DNA of 64,000 nt from HGM04593 sp045646845 (GCA_045646845.1 JAZRLO010000025.1:1-64000), one strand, 5' to 3'; positions 8,113 to 18,253 are shown, numbered from the stretch's first letter. Notes: a model not told the origin generated them from the sequence alone. A program made the numbers and translations.

Positions 8113-9588
8113 TCAACGGTTAAGTTTCCAGGTTGTACCCTCCTTGCCGTCCTTCAGTTCGAAACCAAGTTCGGCAAGTTCATTGCGTATCTTGTCGCTT
8201 GTAGCCCAGTCCTTGTTGGCCTTGGCAATCTGACGCTGCTGCAGAAGCATGTCAACGACTTTTCCGAAAGCCTCCTCGCGGCCGCTGTCCGAACCGCGCT
8301 CCTCCTTGAGACCGAGGATGTCGAATGTGAAGAGACGGAAAGCATCCTTCAGTTCGGCAAGGTCCGTTTCGCTTATTGTAGCCTTCTTGTCTGCTATCTG
8401 GTTGATTGCACGGCTCGCATCGAAGAGATGAGAGATGACCTGCGCCGTGTTCATGTCGTCATTCATGGCATCGTAACACTTCTGGCGCAGACCGCTGACA
8501 TCGGCTGTAGTCTCGCCCGATGCCGTAAGGCCACCAAGGGTCTTGTATGCCTCGAGCAGACGCTGCAATCCCTTCTCGGCCGCAAGCAGTGCATCGTTGC
8601 TGAAATCGACCGTACTGCGGTAGTGTGCCTGCAGAATGAAGAAACGGATTGTCATGGGCGAATATGCCTGTGCAAGAAGCTTGTGGGTTCCGTTGAAGAA
8701 CTCGTCAAGGGTGATGAAGTTGCCCAAAGACTTGCCCATCTTGGTACCGTTGATGGTAATCATGTTGTTGTGCATCCAGTACTTGACCACGTCATGCCCC
8801 ATTGCAGCCTTGCCTTGGGCAATCTCGCATTCATGATGTGGGAACACAAGGTCCATACCGCCGCCATGGATGTCGAACTGCTCGCCAAGGTACTTGCGAC
8901 CCATGGCAGTACACTCGCAGTGCCATCCTGGGAAACCGTTGCCCCATGGCGATGGCCAACGCATGATATGCTCGGGCTGAGCATTCTTCCACAAGGCAAA
9001 GTCGGCCGGATTGCGTTTCTCCTGCTGTCCGTCGAGTTCACGGGTAGTATTCAGTACATCGTCAAGATTACGGCCCGACAGGATACCGTACTTGTGGTCC
9101 TTGTCGTACTTTGCCACATCGAAATAGACAGAGCCTTCGCTCTCATAAGCATATCCGTTGTCAAGAATCTCCTTCACAAGTTCTATCTGCTCTATTATAT
9201 GCCCCGACGCATGGGGTTCAATGCTCGGCGGCAAGACATTCAGAGCCTCCATCACCTTGTGGTAATGCAGTGTATATTGCTGCACCACCTCCATTGGCTC
9301 AAGCTGTTCGAGGCGTGCCTTCTTTGCAATCTTGTCCTCGCCCTCATCGGCGTCGTGCTCAAGATGGCCGACATCGGTGATGTTGCGCACGTAACGCACC
9401 TTGTAGCCAAGGTCCTTGAGATAACGGAACAACACATCGAAGGTTATCGCAGGGCGCGCATGTCCAAGATGTGCGGGGCCATACACCGTAGGGCCGCAGA
9501 CATAGAGACCTACGTTGGGGGCATGCAACGGCTCAAAAAGCTCTTTCTTGCGAGAGAGCGTGTTATATATCATAAACTTGTTTTCCAT
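8113..9588 (-). CDS. cysS: Cysteinyl-tRNA synthetase
   Basis: Class I synthetase charging tRNA-Cys. HIGH motif as HLGHARP, KMSKS as KMGKS, zinc-site residues in YVCGPTVY, GWHCECTAMG and HHECEIA. 491 aa from the ATG giving MENKFMIYN; the frame is open a few codons further upstream but this start matches the family. It lies 49 nt after the Ig-like lipoprotein gene and just before the M28 gene, so it is probably co-transcribed with them. Confidence 0.97.
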   Translation of the reverse strand: MENKFMIYNTLSRKKELFEPLHAPNVGLYVCGPTVYGPAHLGHARPAITFDVLFRYLKDLGYKVRYVRNITDVGHLEHDADEGEDKIAKKARLEQLEPMEVVQQYTLHYHKVMEALNVLPPSIEPHASGHIIEQIELVKEILDNGYAYESEGSVYFDVAKYDKDHKYGILSGRNLDDVLNTTRELDGQQEKRNPADFALWKNAQPEHIMRWPSPWGNGFPGWHCECTAMGRKYLGEQFDIHGGGMDLVFPHHECEIAQGKAAMGHDVVKYWMHNNMITINGTKMGKSLGNFITLDEFFNGTHKLLAQAYSPMTIRFFILQAHYRSTVDFSNDALLAAEKGLQRLLEAYKTLGGLTASGETTADVSGLRQKCYDAMNDDMNTAQVISHLFDASRAINQIADKKATISETDLAELKDAFRLFTFDILGLKEERGSDSGREEAFGKVVDMLLQQRQIAKANKDWATSDKIRNELAELGFELKDGKEGTTWKLNR

Positions 9589-9637
9589 ACTATTATATAT
9601 ATTAACTGTCAATATTTACATGTCAAAAAGCAAGGGG

Positions 9638-11566
9638 TCACTTGAACTTGCGCGTTGCATTGCGGTTCATCTTCTTGCGCTCCTTGTCGGGTTTCTGTTT
9701 CGTTATATCGAGCGGCTTCTGCTCATTGAGAGGCAGAGTGATGTCCCAATCGTCCTGAGTATATTCGAACAGAGCCCTCAATTCCAACGGGCGGTTATAG
9801 TAGAATACCTTTTCGGGCTGCAATCCATTTTCATATTCGCCGGTATCCCACTTGCTGTTATTGTTCTCGTCGATGAAGAGGCGAAGGTAATATGTCGCAG
9901 GTTTTATGAAGAAGAATGCACAATGCCCGTTGTCGGTACGTGTTCTCTTGGTCACATTGCCCTGTGCGCTCAAAAGTTCTACGACGGCATCGTTACCGAC
10001 ACCTTTGATATCGAGGTAGAGAACAGCATAGTCGTCCAGTGAACGGAAAGAGAGTTCCTTCCTGAACTTGCCCGACTGCGCGCCATACAGTCCCTTGAAT
10101 GCCGTAGAATCGGCTTCTACAAGATATTTCTCCTGGGGACGCCACTCCGCGTACAGTCTGAGTTCCCTTGCACTGCCCGGTAGCGGTTCAATGTGACATT
10201 CTACCGGAACCCACAACGTATCGACAAGATGAGACACACGTATGGCTGCGGTATCCATTGCGGACAAAGGCTCGTCAAAGGTGAAGATGAAACGTCCGTC
10301 AACGTCCGAAGAGGAAGAGCCGTTGAAAGCGACCTTCAGAGGAACGTTTTTGGGAACATACACCGGCGGATTGTTCTCATCGTAATCGGCAGACCTCTTG
10401 GCAAGCTTCAGAAATGCCTTCTCTTCTTCCTTGAACCTCTCCAGCTCTCTCTTCTTTACAGTTTCCCAACGTTTCTTGGCGGCAAGGTATATGGTATCGG
10501 ACCTGTCAACCATCTGCCCGAGGGAATCGGGTACTTTATAAGTCACGCGGAAATCAAGCGTATCGGCACGGTAGAAGGCCGAATCCTTCAACCAGTATGT
10601 AAGCGTATCCCTCTTTTCCGATGCCTCCACTATATATTTGTCGGCAAAATCAAAGCCCATGCCCTCTATCACCGGCATCTCTTCGTTCGGGGAGGCAAAG
10701 TAGAGCGTGAATTTCCTGTGGTCATCGCGCTGGGTCTTTACAAGATACTGCACACGCATCTCCTCGGTGAAGGCACGCAAAATAATGTCGTCAGGCATAA
10801 AACGGGTGTAGTTGACGAAGCGTACCGAATCGACGGTGATACTGTCGCGCCACACCGTGTCGGGACGTACCGCAGGTACTGCATAAGGAGTCACCACGTC
10901 GGTAAGAAATGCCAGACGTTCACTTTTCTGGTCGAAAAGATTGTTATTGTTGGCATCGGCAAGAGCATACACGCGATAACTGCCCGGCGCAATGCCCTTG
11001 ATGGTGAAACGGCCGCGCGAATCGGTACGGGAGACCCTCTCGAACGGCAGACGCGTAAAAGCCGAATCGTTCAAGTTGGAATGGATACCAACCACAATAC
11101 CCTTGATGGGTTCGAGGTCCTCAGCATTCAGCACTGTTCCCGAAACCGCAAAGGTATCCACCTCGTTGCCCGTAGAGAAGACATATGCAAAGTTCTCATA
11201 CGGGTTGCCCTCGTTGTTGTCGGCTATCGCATCGTTGAAATCGATGGAATATGTGGTGTTTGGCTTCAGGCTATCCTTCAGTTCAACCGTCACGCGCTTT
11301 CCGCTGTACTTTATCTCGGGCATTTCGACCTGCGGAGGAGAGACGATAACCTTCTCGAAGGCATTGACGAGCTTGATATTCTCGTCAAAGTCGAGAATTA
11401 TTCTGCCCTCCTTTACATTCGTCGCACCAATGCCGGGCGAAGACTTGAGAAGCACAGGCGGGTCCTCATCATAAGGACCGCCGTCGGGGTTGCCGATGCT
11501 TGCACATGCCGCAAGCAACACCAGCAGAGCCAAAGATATTATCTTGTTTCCGGCACTCATTTTCAT
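9638..11566 (-). CDS. Ig-like (Big_5) domain lipoprotein
   Basis: 642 aa. N-terminal lipobox (LLVLLAACASIG). A Big_5-type Ig-like domain follows (DPPVLLKSSPGIGATNVKEG, then FDENIKLVN and NTTYSIDFNDAIAD). A carboxypeptidase-regulatory-like beta fold follows (SGTVLNAEDLEPIKG, SRGRFTIKGIAPGSYRVYAL), then repeated beta domains and a basic tail. Typical of Bacteroidetes surface or periplasmic structural lipoproteins. Its ATG overlaps the stop of the GH3 gene by 4 nt. Function beyond a structural guess is not visible. Confidence 0.8.
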   Translation of the reverse strand: MKMSAGNKIISLALLVLLAACASIGNPDGGPYDEDPPVLLKSSPGIGATNVKEGRIILDFDENIKLVNAFEKVIVSPPQVEMPEIKYSGKRVTVELKDSLKPNTTYSIDFNDAIADNNEGNPYENFAYVFSTGNEVDTFAVSGTVLNAEDLEPIKGIVVGIHSNLNDSAFTRLPFERVSRTDSRGRFTIKGIAPGSYRVYALADANNNNLFDQKSERLAFLTDVVTPYAVPAVRPDTVWRDSITVDSVRFVNYTRFMPDDIILRAFTEEMRVQYLVKTQRDDHRKFTLYFASPNEEMPVIEGMGFDFADKYIVEASEKRDTLTYWLKDSAFYRADTLDFRVTYKVPDSLGQMVDRSDTIYLAAKKRWETVKKRELERFKEEEKAFLKLAKRSADYDENNPPVYVPKNVPLKVAFNGSSSSDVDGRFIFTFDEPLSAMDTAAIRVSHLVDTLWVPVECHIEPLPGSARELRLYAEWRPQEKYLVEADSTAFKGLYGAQSGKFRKELSFRSLDDYAVLYLDIKGVGNDAVVELLSAQGNVTKRTRTDNGHCAFFFIKPATYYLRLFIDENNNSKWDTGEYENGLQPEKVFYYNRPLELRALFEYTQDDWDITLPLNEQKPLDITKQKPDKERKKMNRNATRKFK

Positions 11567-13071
11567 TTATTGATCTGCATCAGTTCTTCGATATACTGAC
11601 GGCTGTTGCTCAGACGAGGTACCTTGTGCTGGCCACCCAGCTTGCCCTTGCTCTTGAGCCAGTCATTGAAGAGATTCTTACGCGCAACGACAATTTCCAA
11701 CTGCTGCATCGTCTTGTTCTTGAAACGCTTGGCCTCGTAATCGGAGTTCAACTGCTGGAGTGCCGTATCGAGGATTTCAGTAAACTTCTCCAAAGACTCA
11801 GGTTCTTTGGAGAACTCTATGAGCCACTGGTGACGGCAGCGTGCATTTTCGTCCATGAAGACCGGTGCGGCTGTATATTCCAGCACTTGCGCACCGGTTT
11901 CCGCACATGCCTTCTGCAATCCCTTCTCGGCGTTATCAACAATCAGTTCTTCTCCGAACGCATTGATAAAGTGTTTTGTTCTGCCCGATATGACAATTTT
12001 GTACGGGTCCTTGCTTGTAAAGCGGACCGTGTCACCAATCATGTAACGCCACAGGCCGCAAGATGTTGAGATGAGCATGGCATAGTTCTTGCCTACCTCC
12101 ACTTCCCAAAGAGGAAGGACACGCGGTTCGGGCGAGTCAAGATCCTCGAACGGTATGAATTCATAGAAGATATCATAGTCAATCATCAGCAGCATGGCAG
12201 GGTCGGAAGGGTCGTTCTGGATTCCGAAGAAGCCCTCGCTCGCATTGTATGTCTCCATATATTTCATGTCGCTTTTGCGGATTATCTGGAGATACTGCTC
12301 ACGATAGGGGGTGAAGGCTACACCGCCATGGAAGAAGACCTCGAGGTTCGGCCACAACTCCTCAACGCTTGTTTTGCCGGTAATATCGAGCATATGCTTG
12401 AGCACGGCCATCATCCATGAAGGAACGCCGGAGAGGTTCGTCACATTGACATTGCAGGTTGCACGTGCAATCTTCTCCATCTTCTCCTCAAAGTCACCGA
12501 GAAGGGCAATATCCTTGCCGGGAACGCGCATCATATTCACGAACGGGCTGCAGTTCTCGATAAGGATTGCACTGAGGTCACCGACAAGCGAACCTGGAAG
12601 GTTGTAGTTGGGAGCATGGCTGCCACCAAGTATAAGTCCCTTGCCCGAGAAGATGCGGCTGTGCGGATTGTTCGCCACATACTGGGCCACGACATCGAAG
12701 CCGCCCTTGTAGTGGGCACGCTGCAGACCGTCAGGTGTCACCGGTATGAACTTGCTCTTGTCGTTGGTGGTACCCGATGACTTGGCATACCACTTGCAGC
12801 CGCCCTTCCACAACACATCCTTCTCGCCATGACGCATGCGGTCTATATAACCTTTGAGGGACTCATAATCCTGAACGGCAACCGAACGGGCAAACTGCTC
12901 GTAACTGCCGATGGCCGAGTAGTTATGCTTTATGCCCCATTCTGTTCCGGATGCCTTGCCTACAAGATGCTTCAGCACTGAACGCTGTATATCTTCCGCA
13001 TCGGTCGCATATCTCGCAATCTTCTTGACCCTGCTCTTGAAAACAGGCTTTACAAATGGTGTCAGATCCAT
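11563..13071 (-). CDS. GH3 auxin-responsive promoter family protein
   Basis: 502 aa, full-length GH3 fold of the ANL adenylating superfamily; plant members conjugate amino acids to acyl hormones. Visible are YAKSSGTTNDKSKFIPVT (P-loop-like ATP site), ETYNASEGFFGIQ (adenine/acyl binding) and LLMIDYDIFYEFIP. Bacterial GH3 proteins are widespread in Bacteroidetes but their substrates are not established. It sits between dsbD and a lipoprotein gene with which it overlaps by 4 nt, suggesting translational coupling. Confidence 0.9.
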   Translation of the reverse strand: MDLTPFVKPVFKSRVKKIARYATDAEDIQRSVLKHLVGKASGTEWGIKHNYSAIGSYEQFARSVAVQDYESLKGYIDRMRHGEKDVLWKGGCKWYAKSSGTTNDKSKFIPVTPDGLQRAHYKGGFDVVAQYVANNPHSRIFSGKGLILGGSHAPNYNLPGSLVGDLSAILIENCSPFVNMMRVPGKDIALLGDFEEKMEKIARATCNVNVTNLSGVPSWMMAVLKHMLDITGKTSVEELWPNLEVFFHGGVAFTPYREQYLQIIRKSDMKYMETYNASEGFFGIQNDPSDPAMLLMIDYDIFYEFIPFEDLDSPEPRVLPLWEVEVGKNYAMLISTSCGLWRYMIGDTVRFTSKDPYKIVISGRTKHFINAFGEELIVDNAEKGLQKACAETGAQVLEYTAAPVFMDENARCRHQWLIEFSKEPESLEKFTEILDTALQQLNSDYEAKRFKNKTMQQLEIVVARKNLFNDWLKSKGKLGGQHKVPRLSNSRQYIEELMQINK

Positions 13072-13121
13072 GTCTTATTCCAAAAATCGTTTATTCATCA
13101 AATGCCCCTGAGGGGCTGTTC

Positions 13122-15257
13122 TCACTTTGCTGTCTTGAACTTCTTTTCACCTTCTACAAGAAACTCTCTGAAGGCCTCAACATCGGTGTCGTGCGCACGT
13201 GCGCCCATCAAAGGCTCACCGTTTCCGTCAACCAGAACATAGAAAGGCTGGGCGTTCGCTCCGAACTTGTGACGCTGCAGATAAGCCCATTTGTCACCTA
13301 CGGTCTCGAGCATTATCTTCACACCATTCTCTTCAACCTCATAAGGCTCGGCAAGCGGTGTCCTGTCATCGACATAGAGAGATACCACAACATACTTCTC
13401 CTTGAGTATCGGAACAATAGTCTCGTTGCTCAATACGTCGGACTCCATCTCACGGCAGTTCACGCAACCGTGGCCTGTGAAATCGAGCATGATGGGCTTG
13501 TTCTCGTTACGGCTCATCATGATGGCCATGTCATAGTCATCGGTGTTGGGCTTGAAGGTATTGTCGTAGAGGTTGAAATCCTGAGTGTGTACAGGAGGTG
13601 CGAACGCGCTTATCGCGCTGCACGGAGCACCCCACAGACCAGGTATCATATACACGGCAAAGGCCAAAGAGATGAGACCTGCGAAGAAACCGGGAACCGA
13701 TGTTGTCTTGTCTTCGGGGTCATCATGAGGGAAGCGGATGATTTTCAACAGGTAGAGACCGAGGAGTGCGAAGAGCACAATCCATATTGCAAGGAAAGTC
13801 TCGCGGTCGAGAAGGCCCCAGTGCATTGTAAGATCCGCTACAGAGAGGAACTTCAGGGCGAATGCAATCTCCACAAAACCAAGAACTACCTTTATGGTGT
13901 TCATCCAGCCGCCTGAACGCGGTGTCTGCTTCAAGAGCGACGGGAAGAGCGCAAATATTGTGAACGGCAATGCAAGGGCAAGAGCAAAACCGAGCATACC
14001 CATGGCAGGACCGAAAATGGCACCGGCACTGGTCATCTCAACGAGCAGGAATCCGATGATAGGACCTGTACATGAGAATGAAACGAGCACGAGCGTGAAT
14101 GCCATCAGGAATATGCTGAGCAGACCGGTAGTGCTGCTGGCTTTGTTATCGACCTTGTTTGTCCATGATGAAGGCAGGGTGAGCTCGAAACCGCCAAGGA
14201 ACGAGGCACCGAAAACGACAAGCATCAGGAAGAAGAAGATGTTGAACACGGCACTTGTAGAGAGGGCATTGAGTGCTCCGGCACCGAATATGAGAGTAAC
14301 CGCAAGACCGAGTACAAGATATATCACTACTATGGATGCACCATAGATGACAGCCTCACGTATTGCCTGGCCACGCTGCTTTGAACGCTTCAGGAAGAAG
14401 CTCACGGTCATAGGGATGATAGGCCATACACAAGGGGTCACAAGAGCTATGAGACCGCCGAGGAAACCCATCACGAAAATACTCAGCAAAGACCTTGAAC
14501 CGTCATCGTTACCGGCCTCCATTGAAACACCGCCGAGCTTAGAAAGCTTATCCTTTACAGGAGCCCATGTATCATCCTCGGCCACGGTTACAGTTTCTGC
14601 AGCCTCTTGAACAGGAAGAGATTCTACGACAACTGCCGAAGCAGCAACCTCTGCCACATCGGTACTCATCTCCTCAGGCTCCGCTACGACCGGTTTTTCC
14701 TCGGTTTTCTTCTCGCCTGCTTTTTCCTCTTTTTTTGCATCTTTCTTCACGTCGGCAGCCTTGTCGGCAGTCTTGCCGGCCTTTACAGGCTCCTCCTTTG
14801 CAACTTCCACCGGAGCCTCTCCCTCAATATCAAAAGAGTAAGAACCGGGAATACAGCCGCCTTCACGGCATGACTGATAGCGGACCGTACCTTTAAGGTG
14901 ATATTTTCCACCGAGAAGTTTTACCTTCTGGAGAAACGCCGCTTCATTCTCGAAGTATTTCACGTTCATCTCGAAGATTTCATCATACTCGGTGTGAGGT
15001 GTAGATGCCGGGAAAAGTGAACCGCTGAGCTCCGCGCCCTCAACCAAAGAGAACGATATGGTCGTTGCCTGAGGACCGCCGGCCGGAATATCGGTAGAAT
15101 ACATGTGATAACCACCCTCGATGAAAGCATCGAATCTGATGGTAGCTTCATTTCCCTTCACATCGATAGAATGTTCCATTTCCACCGGTGCGAACATCTG
15201 TGCATTGCCCTGCAATGAGAGGAGCAACAACATTAACGGTAATAAAAGTTTCTTCAT
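13122..15257 (-). CDS. dsbD: Thiol:disulfide interchange protein DsbD-like
   Basis: Carries electrons from cytoplasmic thioredoxin across the inner membrane. 711 aa from MKKLLLPLM, with a signal peptide ending near LQGNAQ. Periplasmic N-terminal domain (about 25-150), a Lys/Glu/Ala-rich linker (about 155-240), then eight or so membrane helices (from FVMGFLGGLIALVTPCVWP, with a second Cys in SFSCTGPIIG) and a C-terminal thioredoxin domain with TGHGCVNCREME. The long charged linker is unusual for enterobacterial DsbD. It follows the rRNA methyltransferase gene by 16 nt. Confidence 0.93.
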   Translation of the reverse strand: MKKLLLPLMLLLLSLQGNAQMFAPVEMEHSIDVKGNEATIRFDAFIEGGYHMYSTDIPAGGPQATTISFSLVEGAELSGSLFPASTPHTEYDEIFEMNVKYFENEAAFLQKVKLLGGKYHLKGTVRYQSCREGGCIPGSYSFDIEGEAPVEVAKEEPVKAGKTADKAADVKKDAKKEEKAGEKKTEEKPVVAEPEEMSTDVAEVAASAVVVESLPVQEAAETVTVAEDDTWAPVKDKLSKLGGVSMEAGNDDGSRSLLSIFVMGFLGGLIALVTPCVWPIIPMTVSFFLKRSKQRGQAIREAVIYGASIVVIYLVLGLAVTLIFGAGALNALSTSAVFNIFFFLMLVVFGASFLGGFELTLPSSWTNKVDNKASSTTGLLSIFLMAFTLVLVSFSCTGPIIGFLLVEMTSAGAIFGPAMGMLGFALALALPFTIFALFPSLLKQTPRSGGWMNTIKVVLGFVEIAFALKFLSVADLTMHWGLLDRETFLAIWIVLFALLGLYLLKIIRFPHDDPEDKTTSVPGFFAGLISLAFAVYMIPGLWGAPCSAISAFAPPVHTQDFNLYDNTFKPNTDDYDMAIMMSRNENKPIMLDFTGHGCVNCREMESDVLSNETIVPILKEKYVVVSLYVDDRTPLAEPYEVEENGVKIMLETVGDKWAYLQRHKFGANAQPFYVLVDGNGEPLMGARAHDTDVEAFREFLVEGEKKFKTAK

Positions 15258-15273
15258 TTTATAAATATTTTGA

Positions 15274-16629
15274 TTATAATTCCAATGGATTCTTCCGTAT
15301 CCTCCATTCGGCAGGATACATATTATTGGCCCTGTTGCCGACATTCTTCACGAAACCCAAAGCCACGCCTTTGTATGCCAACAAGAGGTGACCTGCAGGA
15401 GCTCCGGGCAGAGACAAGGCTTCGCGGTGGAGATACGAAAGAGCCTGTTCACGCTCAAGTTCCACCACGTTGAAAGCCCCACGGTTCAAATGCCGGCTCA
15501 TGGCCAAAGGATGCAGCGGCTGCAACTTGTTGTTTTTCAGTTCGGAGACAGGAACACCGCAATGGAGCACGTTCAGCACATTCTGCAGTGCAAGCATCAT
15601 CTGCGTATGCGCGGAGGGCATGGCCGTTACACGTTCGCCCTGCATGACAAAATCAAACTCTTCAGAAGCCTGCAACCAGCAGCCTACGACGCTCTTGACC
15701 TTAGCCGGTGCCTGTTGCCAACGCGAATTGCGCGGAGCCGCAAGCGGCGCATCGCCATTCTTGCGCAACACAGCCATAAACAGCCCTTCGCCCTTCGTAT
15801 AACCGGGTATGAAACGATATACCGGCAAGCCGCTTGCGGTCAAGGAGCCGGTGATGTTCCACGACGGGTCAGTATCTACCTCAAGAAGTTCGGCACCGAG
15901 TTCATCGGCAGCCCAGCAGACACAGTCCTCGTTCTCCTCACGGTTGAAGGTACAGGTACTGTAAACCAACAAACCGCCGGGACGCAAAGAGCCCCAGATG
16001 TCGGAGAGTATCTGCCTTTGGCGTTCAGCGCACTGCGCCACGAGTGACGTACTCCACTGCTCCACGGCATACGGTTCCTTACGGAACATGCCTTCACCGG
16101 AACAGGGGGCATCTACGAGCACAAAGTCGAAGAAGTTCTTGAACGGAGCAAAATCGGCAGGATAGTTTCTGGTCACAACAGCCGAAGGCGCACCCCACTT
16201 TATGATATTCTCGGCAAGCACCTGTGCGCGCTGGGGCATTGGCTCATTAGAAACGAGCATGCTGCCCTGAGGGAGCAGGGAATGAAGATGGGTCGATTTT
16301 CCGCCCGGCGCGGCACAGAGGTCGAGCGCTCGAACGGGAGAAGCGACATGCTGTTTCACAACCTGCTCAAGAAACATTGACGATGCTTCCTGTACATAAT
16401 AGCAACCGGCATGGAAACAGGGGTCCGCCGTAAAGACAGGACGCTCAGCAAGATAACGTCCGTCGGACGCCCATGGAACACGGCACAGGGCATCATCGGG
16501 GTGAGCCTTGCGCGCATTATAGCGCAGGCTCGCTACTGGCTCACCGTCAAGTGCCTGCGAAAAGAGAGCGTACCTCTCTTTTCCGAACAGCTGCTCTGTC
16601 CTGCTTATGAAGTCTTTGTCAAGTTCCAT
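15274..16629 (-). CDS. rRNA m5C methyltransferase, RsmF/NOL1-NOP2-Sun family
   Basis: 451 aa from MELDKDFISR; the frame is open further upstream but a TATATTTGC box (16716-16724) lies there, so the shorter form is chosen. SAM-site motif LDLCAAPGGKSTHL, then VDAPCSGEGMFRK and VYSTCTFNREEN carry the two conserved catalytic cysteines of m5C RNA methyltransferases. The C-terminal part (after about 300) is the RsmF-like extension. Probable target is 16S rRNA; the exact base is inference. First gene of the minus-strand run that includes dsbD. Confidence 0.92.
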   Translation of the reverse strand: MELDKDFISRTEQLFGKERYALFSQALDGEPVASLRYNARKAHPDDALCRVPWASDGRYLAERPVFTADPCFHAGCYYVQEASSMFLEQVVKQHVASPVRALDLCAAPGGKSTHLHSLLPQGSMLVSNEPMPQRAQVLAENIIKWGAPSAVVTRNYPADFAPFKNFFDFVLVDAPCSGEGMFRKEPYAVEQWSTSLVAQCAERQRQILSDIWGSLRPGGLLVYSTCTFNREENEDCVCWAADELGAELLEVDTDPSWNITGSLTASGLPVYRFIPGYTKGEGLFMAVLRKNGDAPLAAPRNSRWQQAPAKVKSVVGCWLQASEEFDFVMQGERVTAMPSAHTQMMLALQNVLNVLHCGVPVSELKNNKLQPLHPLAMSRHLNRGAFNVVELEREQALSYLHREALSLPGAPAGHLLLAYKGVALGFVKNVGNRANNMYPAEWRIRKNPLEL

Positions 16630-16715
16630 TGTTATTCCGATATGGGAAACACCCCTTTGCATCCGTCTCACGACCATCGCGGAGGAGGCGACAAGGCACA
16701 CTCCGCAACGATACT

Positions 16716-16724
16716 GCAAATATA
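16716..16724 (-). promoter_or_regulatory. Bacteroidetes -7 promoter box for the RsmF-like gene
   Basis: Minus-strand TATATTTGC, a full match to TAnnTTTGC, 87 nt before the start at 16629. Confidence 0.6.
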
Positions 16725-16849
16725 CAAAAAAAACAGCGCAAAGCACCCTTTGCACGAATTATAATTATATTTTTAATAACACGCGCACGTATAACGAGCC
16801 CAAAAGAGTATTTTCGACGAACAAACTTCATATTTCGGTTTTATATTCG

Positions 16850-16858
16850 TATATTCGC
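16850..16858 (+). promoter_or_regulatory. Promoter box (TTCG variant) for thyA-folA
   Basis: TATATTCGC, with a second copy of TATATTCG just upstream at 16842-16849. It is 18 nt before the thyA ATG. Confidence 0.5.
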
Positions 16859-16876
16859 GAAACAAAGCATAATCTT

Positions 16877-17671
16877 ATGAAACAGTACTTGAATTTGCTG
16901 GACAGAATACTCACAGAGGGCACCAGAAAAGACGACAGGACAGGAACAGGAACCATCAGCGTATTTGGACACCAGATGCGCTTCAACCTCGAAGATGGTT
17001 TCCCTTGCCTTACAACCAAAAAACTGCATCTGAAGTCAATTATACATGAACTGCTGTGGTTCCTGAACGGCGACACCAACGTAAAATACCTCCAGGAGAA
17101 CGGCGTGCGCATATGGAACGAATGGGCCGACGAAAACGGCGACCTGGGACACATATACGGCTACCAGTGGCGTTCGTGGCCAGGATACGACGGTGAGCAC
17201 ATAGATCAGATAAAGGAGGTTGTGGAGACCATAAAGAACAACCCCGATTCACGCCGCATAATAGTGAACGCATGGAACGTTGCCGACATAAAGAACATGA
17301 ACCTGCCGCCATGCCACGCAATGTTCCAATTCTATGTAGCAGACGGAAAATTGAGCCTTCAGCTATACCAGCGCAGCGCAGACTGCTTCCTTGGTGTACC
17401 CTTCAACATTGCGTCATACGCACTGCTGTTACAGATGATGGCACAGGTTACAGGACTCAAGGCCGGCGAGTTCATACACACGCTGGGAGACGCGCACCTG
17501 TATATCAACCACATAGAACAGGCAAAGCTGCAGCTGACACGAGAACCCAAGAAATTGCCGAAGATGGTAATAAACCCCGATGTAAAGGATATCTTCTCGT
17601 TCAAGTTCGAGGACTTCTCTTTGGAAAACTACGACGCACACCCCCACATAAAGGGAGTCGTTGCCGTATAA
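16877..17671 (+). CDS. thyA: Thymidylate synthase
   Basis: Converts dUMP to dTMP using methylene-tetrahydrofolate. 264 aa from MKQYLNLLDRIL, the standard length. DDRTGTGT, WRSWPGYDG, DSRRIIVNAWN and the active-site Cys in LPPCHAMFQFYV are visible, then QRSADCFLGVPFNIASYALL. The longer upstream frame is rejected because it runs through the promoter. folA follows after 11 nt, restoring the folate oxidised here. Confidence 0.98.
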   Translation: MKQYLNLLDRILTEGTRKDDRTGTGTISVFGHQMRFNLEDGFPCLTTKKLHLKSIIHELLWFLNGDTNVKYLQENGVRIWNEWADENGDLGHIYGYQWRSWPGYDGEHIDQIKEVVETIKNNPDSRRIIVNAWNVADIKNMNLPPCHAMFQFYVADGKLSLQLYQRSADCFLGVPFNIASYALLLQMMAQVTGLKAGEFIHTLGDAHLYINHIEQAKLQLTREPKKLPKMVINPDVKDIFSFKFEDFSLENYDAHPHIKGVVAV

Positions 17672-17682
17672 AACAGCACAAA

Positions 17683-18174
17683 ATGACAAAAATAGCGCTC
17701 ATAGCGGCCATTGCCAGAAACAAGGCCATCGGATTCGGGAACAAGCTTATCTACTGGTTACCGAACGACTTGAAACGATTCAAGGAGCTTACGACCGGAC
17801 ATACCATCATAATGGGAAGCAACACATTCCGTTCACTGCCGAAAGGCGCGTTGCCGAACAGGCGCAACATCGTGCTGTCGCGCAAGGAGAGCAGTTTCCC
17901 GGGAGCAGAGACATTCACTTCGCTGGAAGAGGCTCTGGCAAACTGCAACAACGAGGAAATCGTTTACATAATAGGCGGAGAGATGCTCTACAGGACAGCA
18001 ATGCCCATGGCAGACATACTCTGCCTTACAGAAATTGACGACACCCCGGGACAGGCCGATGCTTTTTTCCCCGAATACACGGAAAGAGAGTGGGAGGTAA
18101 TTGAGGACAACAGGTACAGGAAGGACGAGAAACATGCCCACGACTACAGGTTCGTCACATACATAAAGCGGTAG
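17683..18174 (+). CDS. folA: Dihydrofolate reductase
   Basis: Reduces dihydrofolate with NADPH. 163 aa from MTKIALIAAIARNKAIG. WLPNDLKRFKELTTGHTIIM supplies the folate-site acidic residue and the NADPH-site region; YIIGGEMLYRTAMPMAD is the conserved C-terminal motif. It forms an operon with thyA. Confidence 0.97.
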   Translation: MTKIALIAAIARNKAIGFGNKLIYWLPNDLKRFKELTTGHTIIMGSNTFRSLPKGALPNRRNIVLSRKESSFPGAETFTSLEEALANCNNEEIVYIIGGEMLYRTAMPMADILCLTEIDDTPGQADAFFPEYTEREWEVIEDNRYRKDEKHAHDYRFVTYIKR

Positions 18175-18186
18175 TCCCGGCCATCA

Positions 18187-18253
18187 ACAATACCACTGTG
18201 AGTCACTCTCGCCCGAGTAGTTATCGGTAGCGACAAACTCCCGGTGGTATTGT
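18187..18253 (+). other. Long-range inverted repeat downstream of folA
   Basis: ACAATACCAC (18187-18196) is complementary to GTGGTATTGT (18244-18253) across a 47-nt loop. There is no T-run, so it is not a standard terminator. The rest of the 263-nt gap between folA and exbD holds no gene that I can see. Confidence 0.35.

Noticed and set aside
7963..9645. A 560-codon open frame on the plus strand opposite cysS
   Set aside because: It is the complement of a well-conserved gene, has no family features, and results from codon bias. The same holds for other long antisense frames (10193-11599, 29570-30697, 45074-46114, 62278-63240).
16630..16755. N-terminal extension of the RsmF-like methyltransferase
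   Set aside because: It would translate across a full promoter box at 16716-16724.
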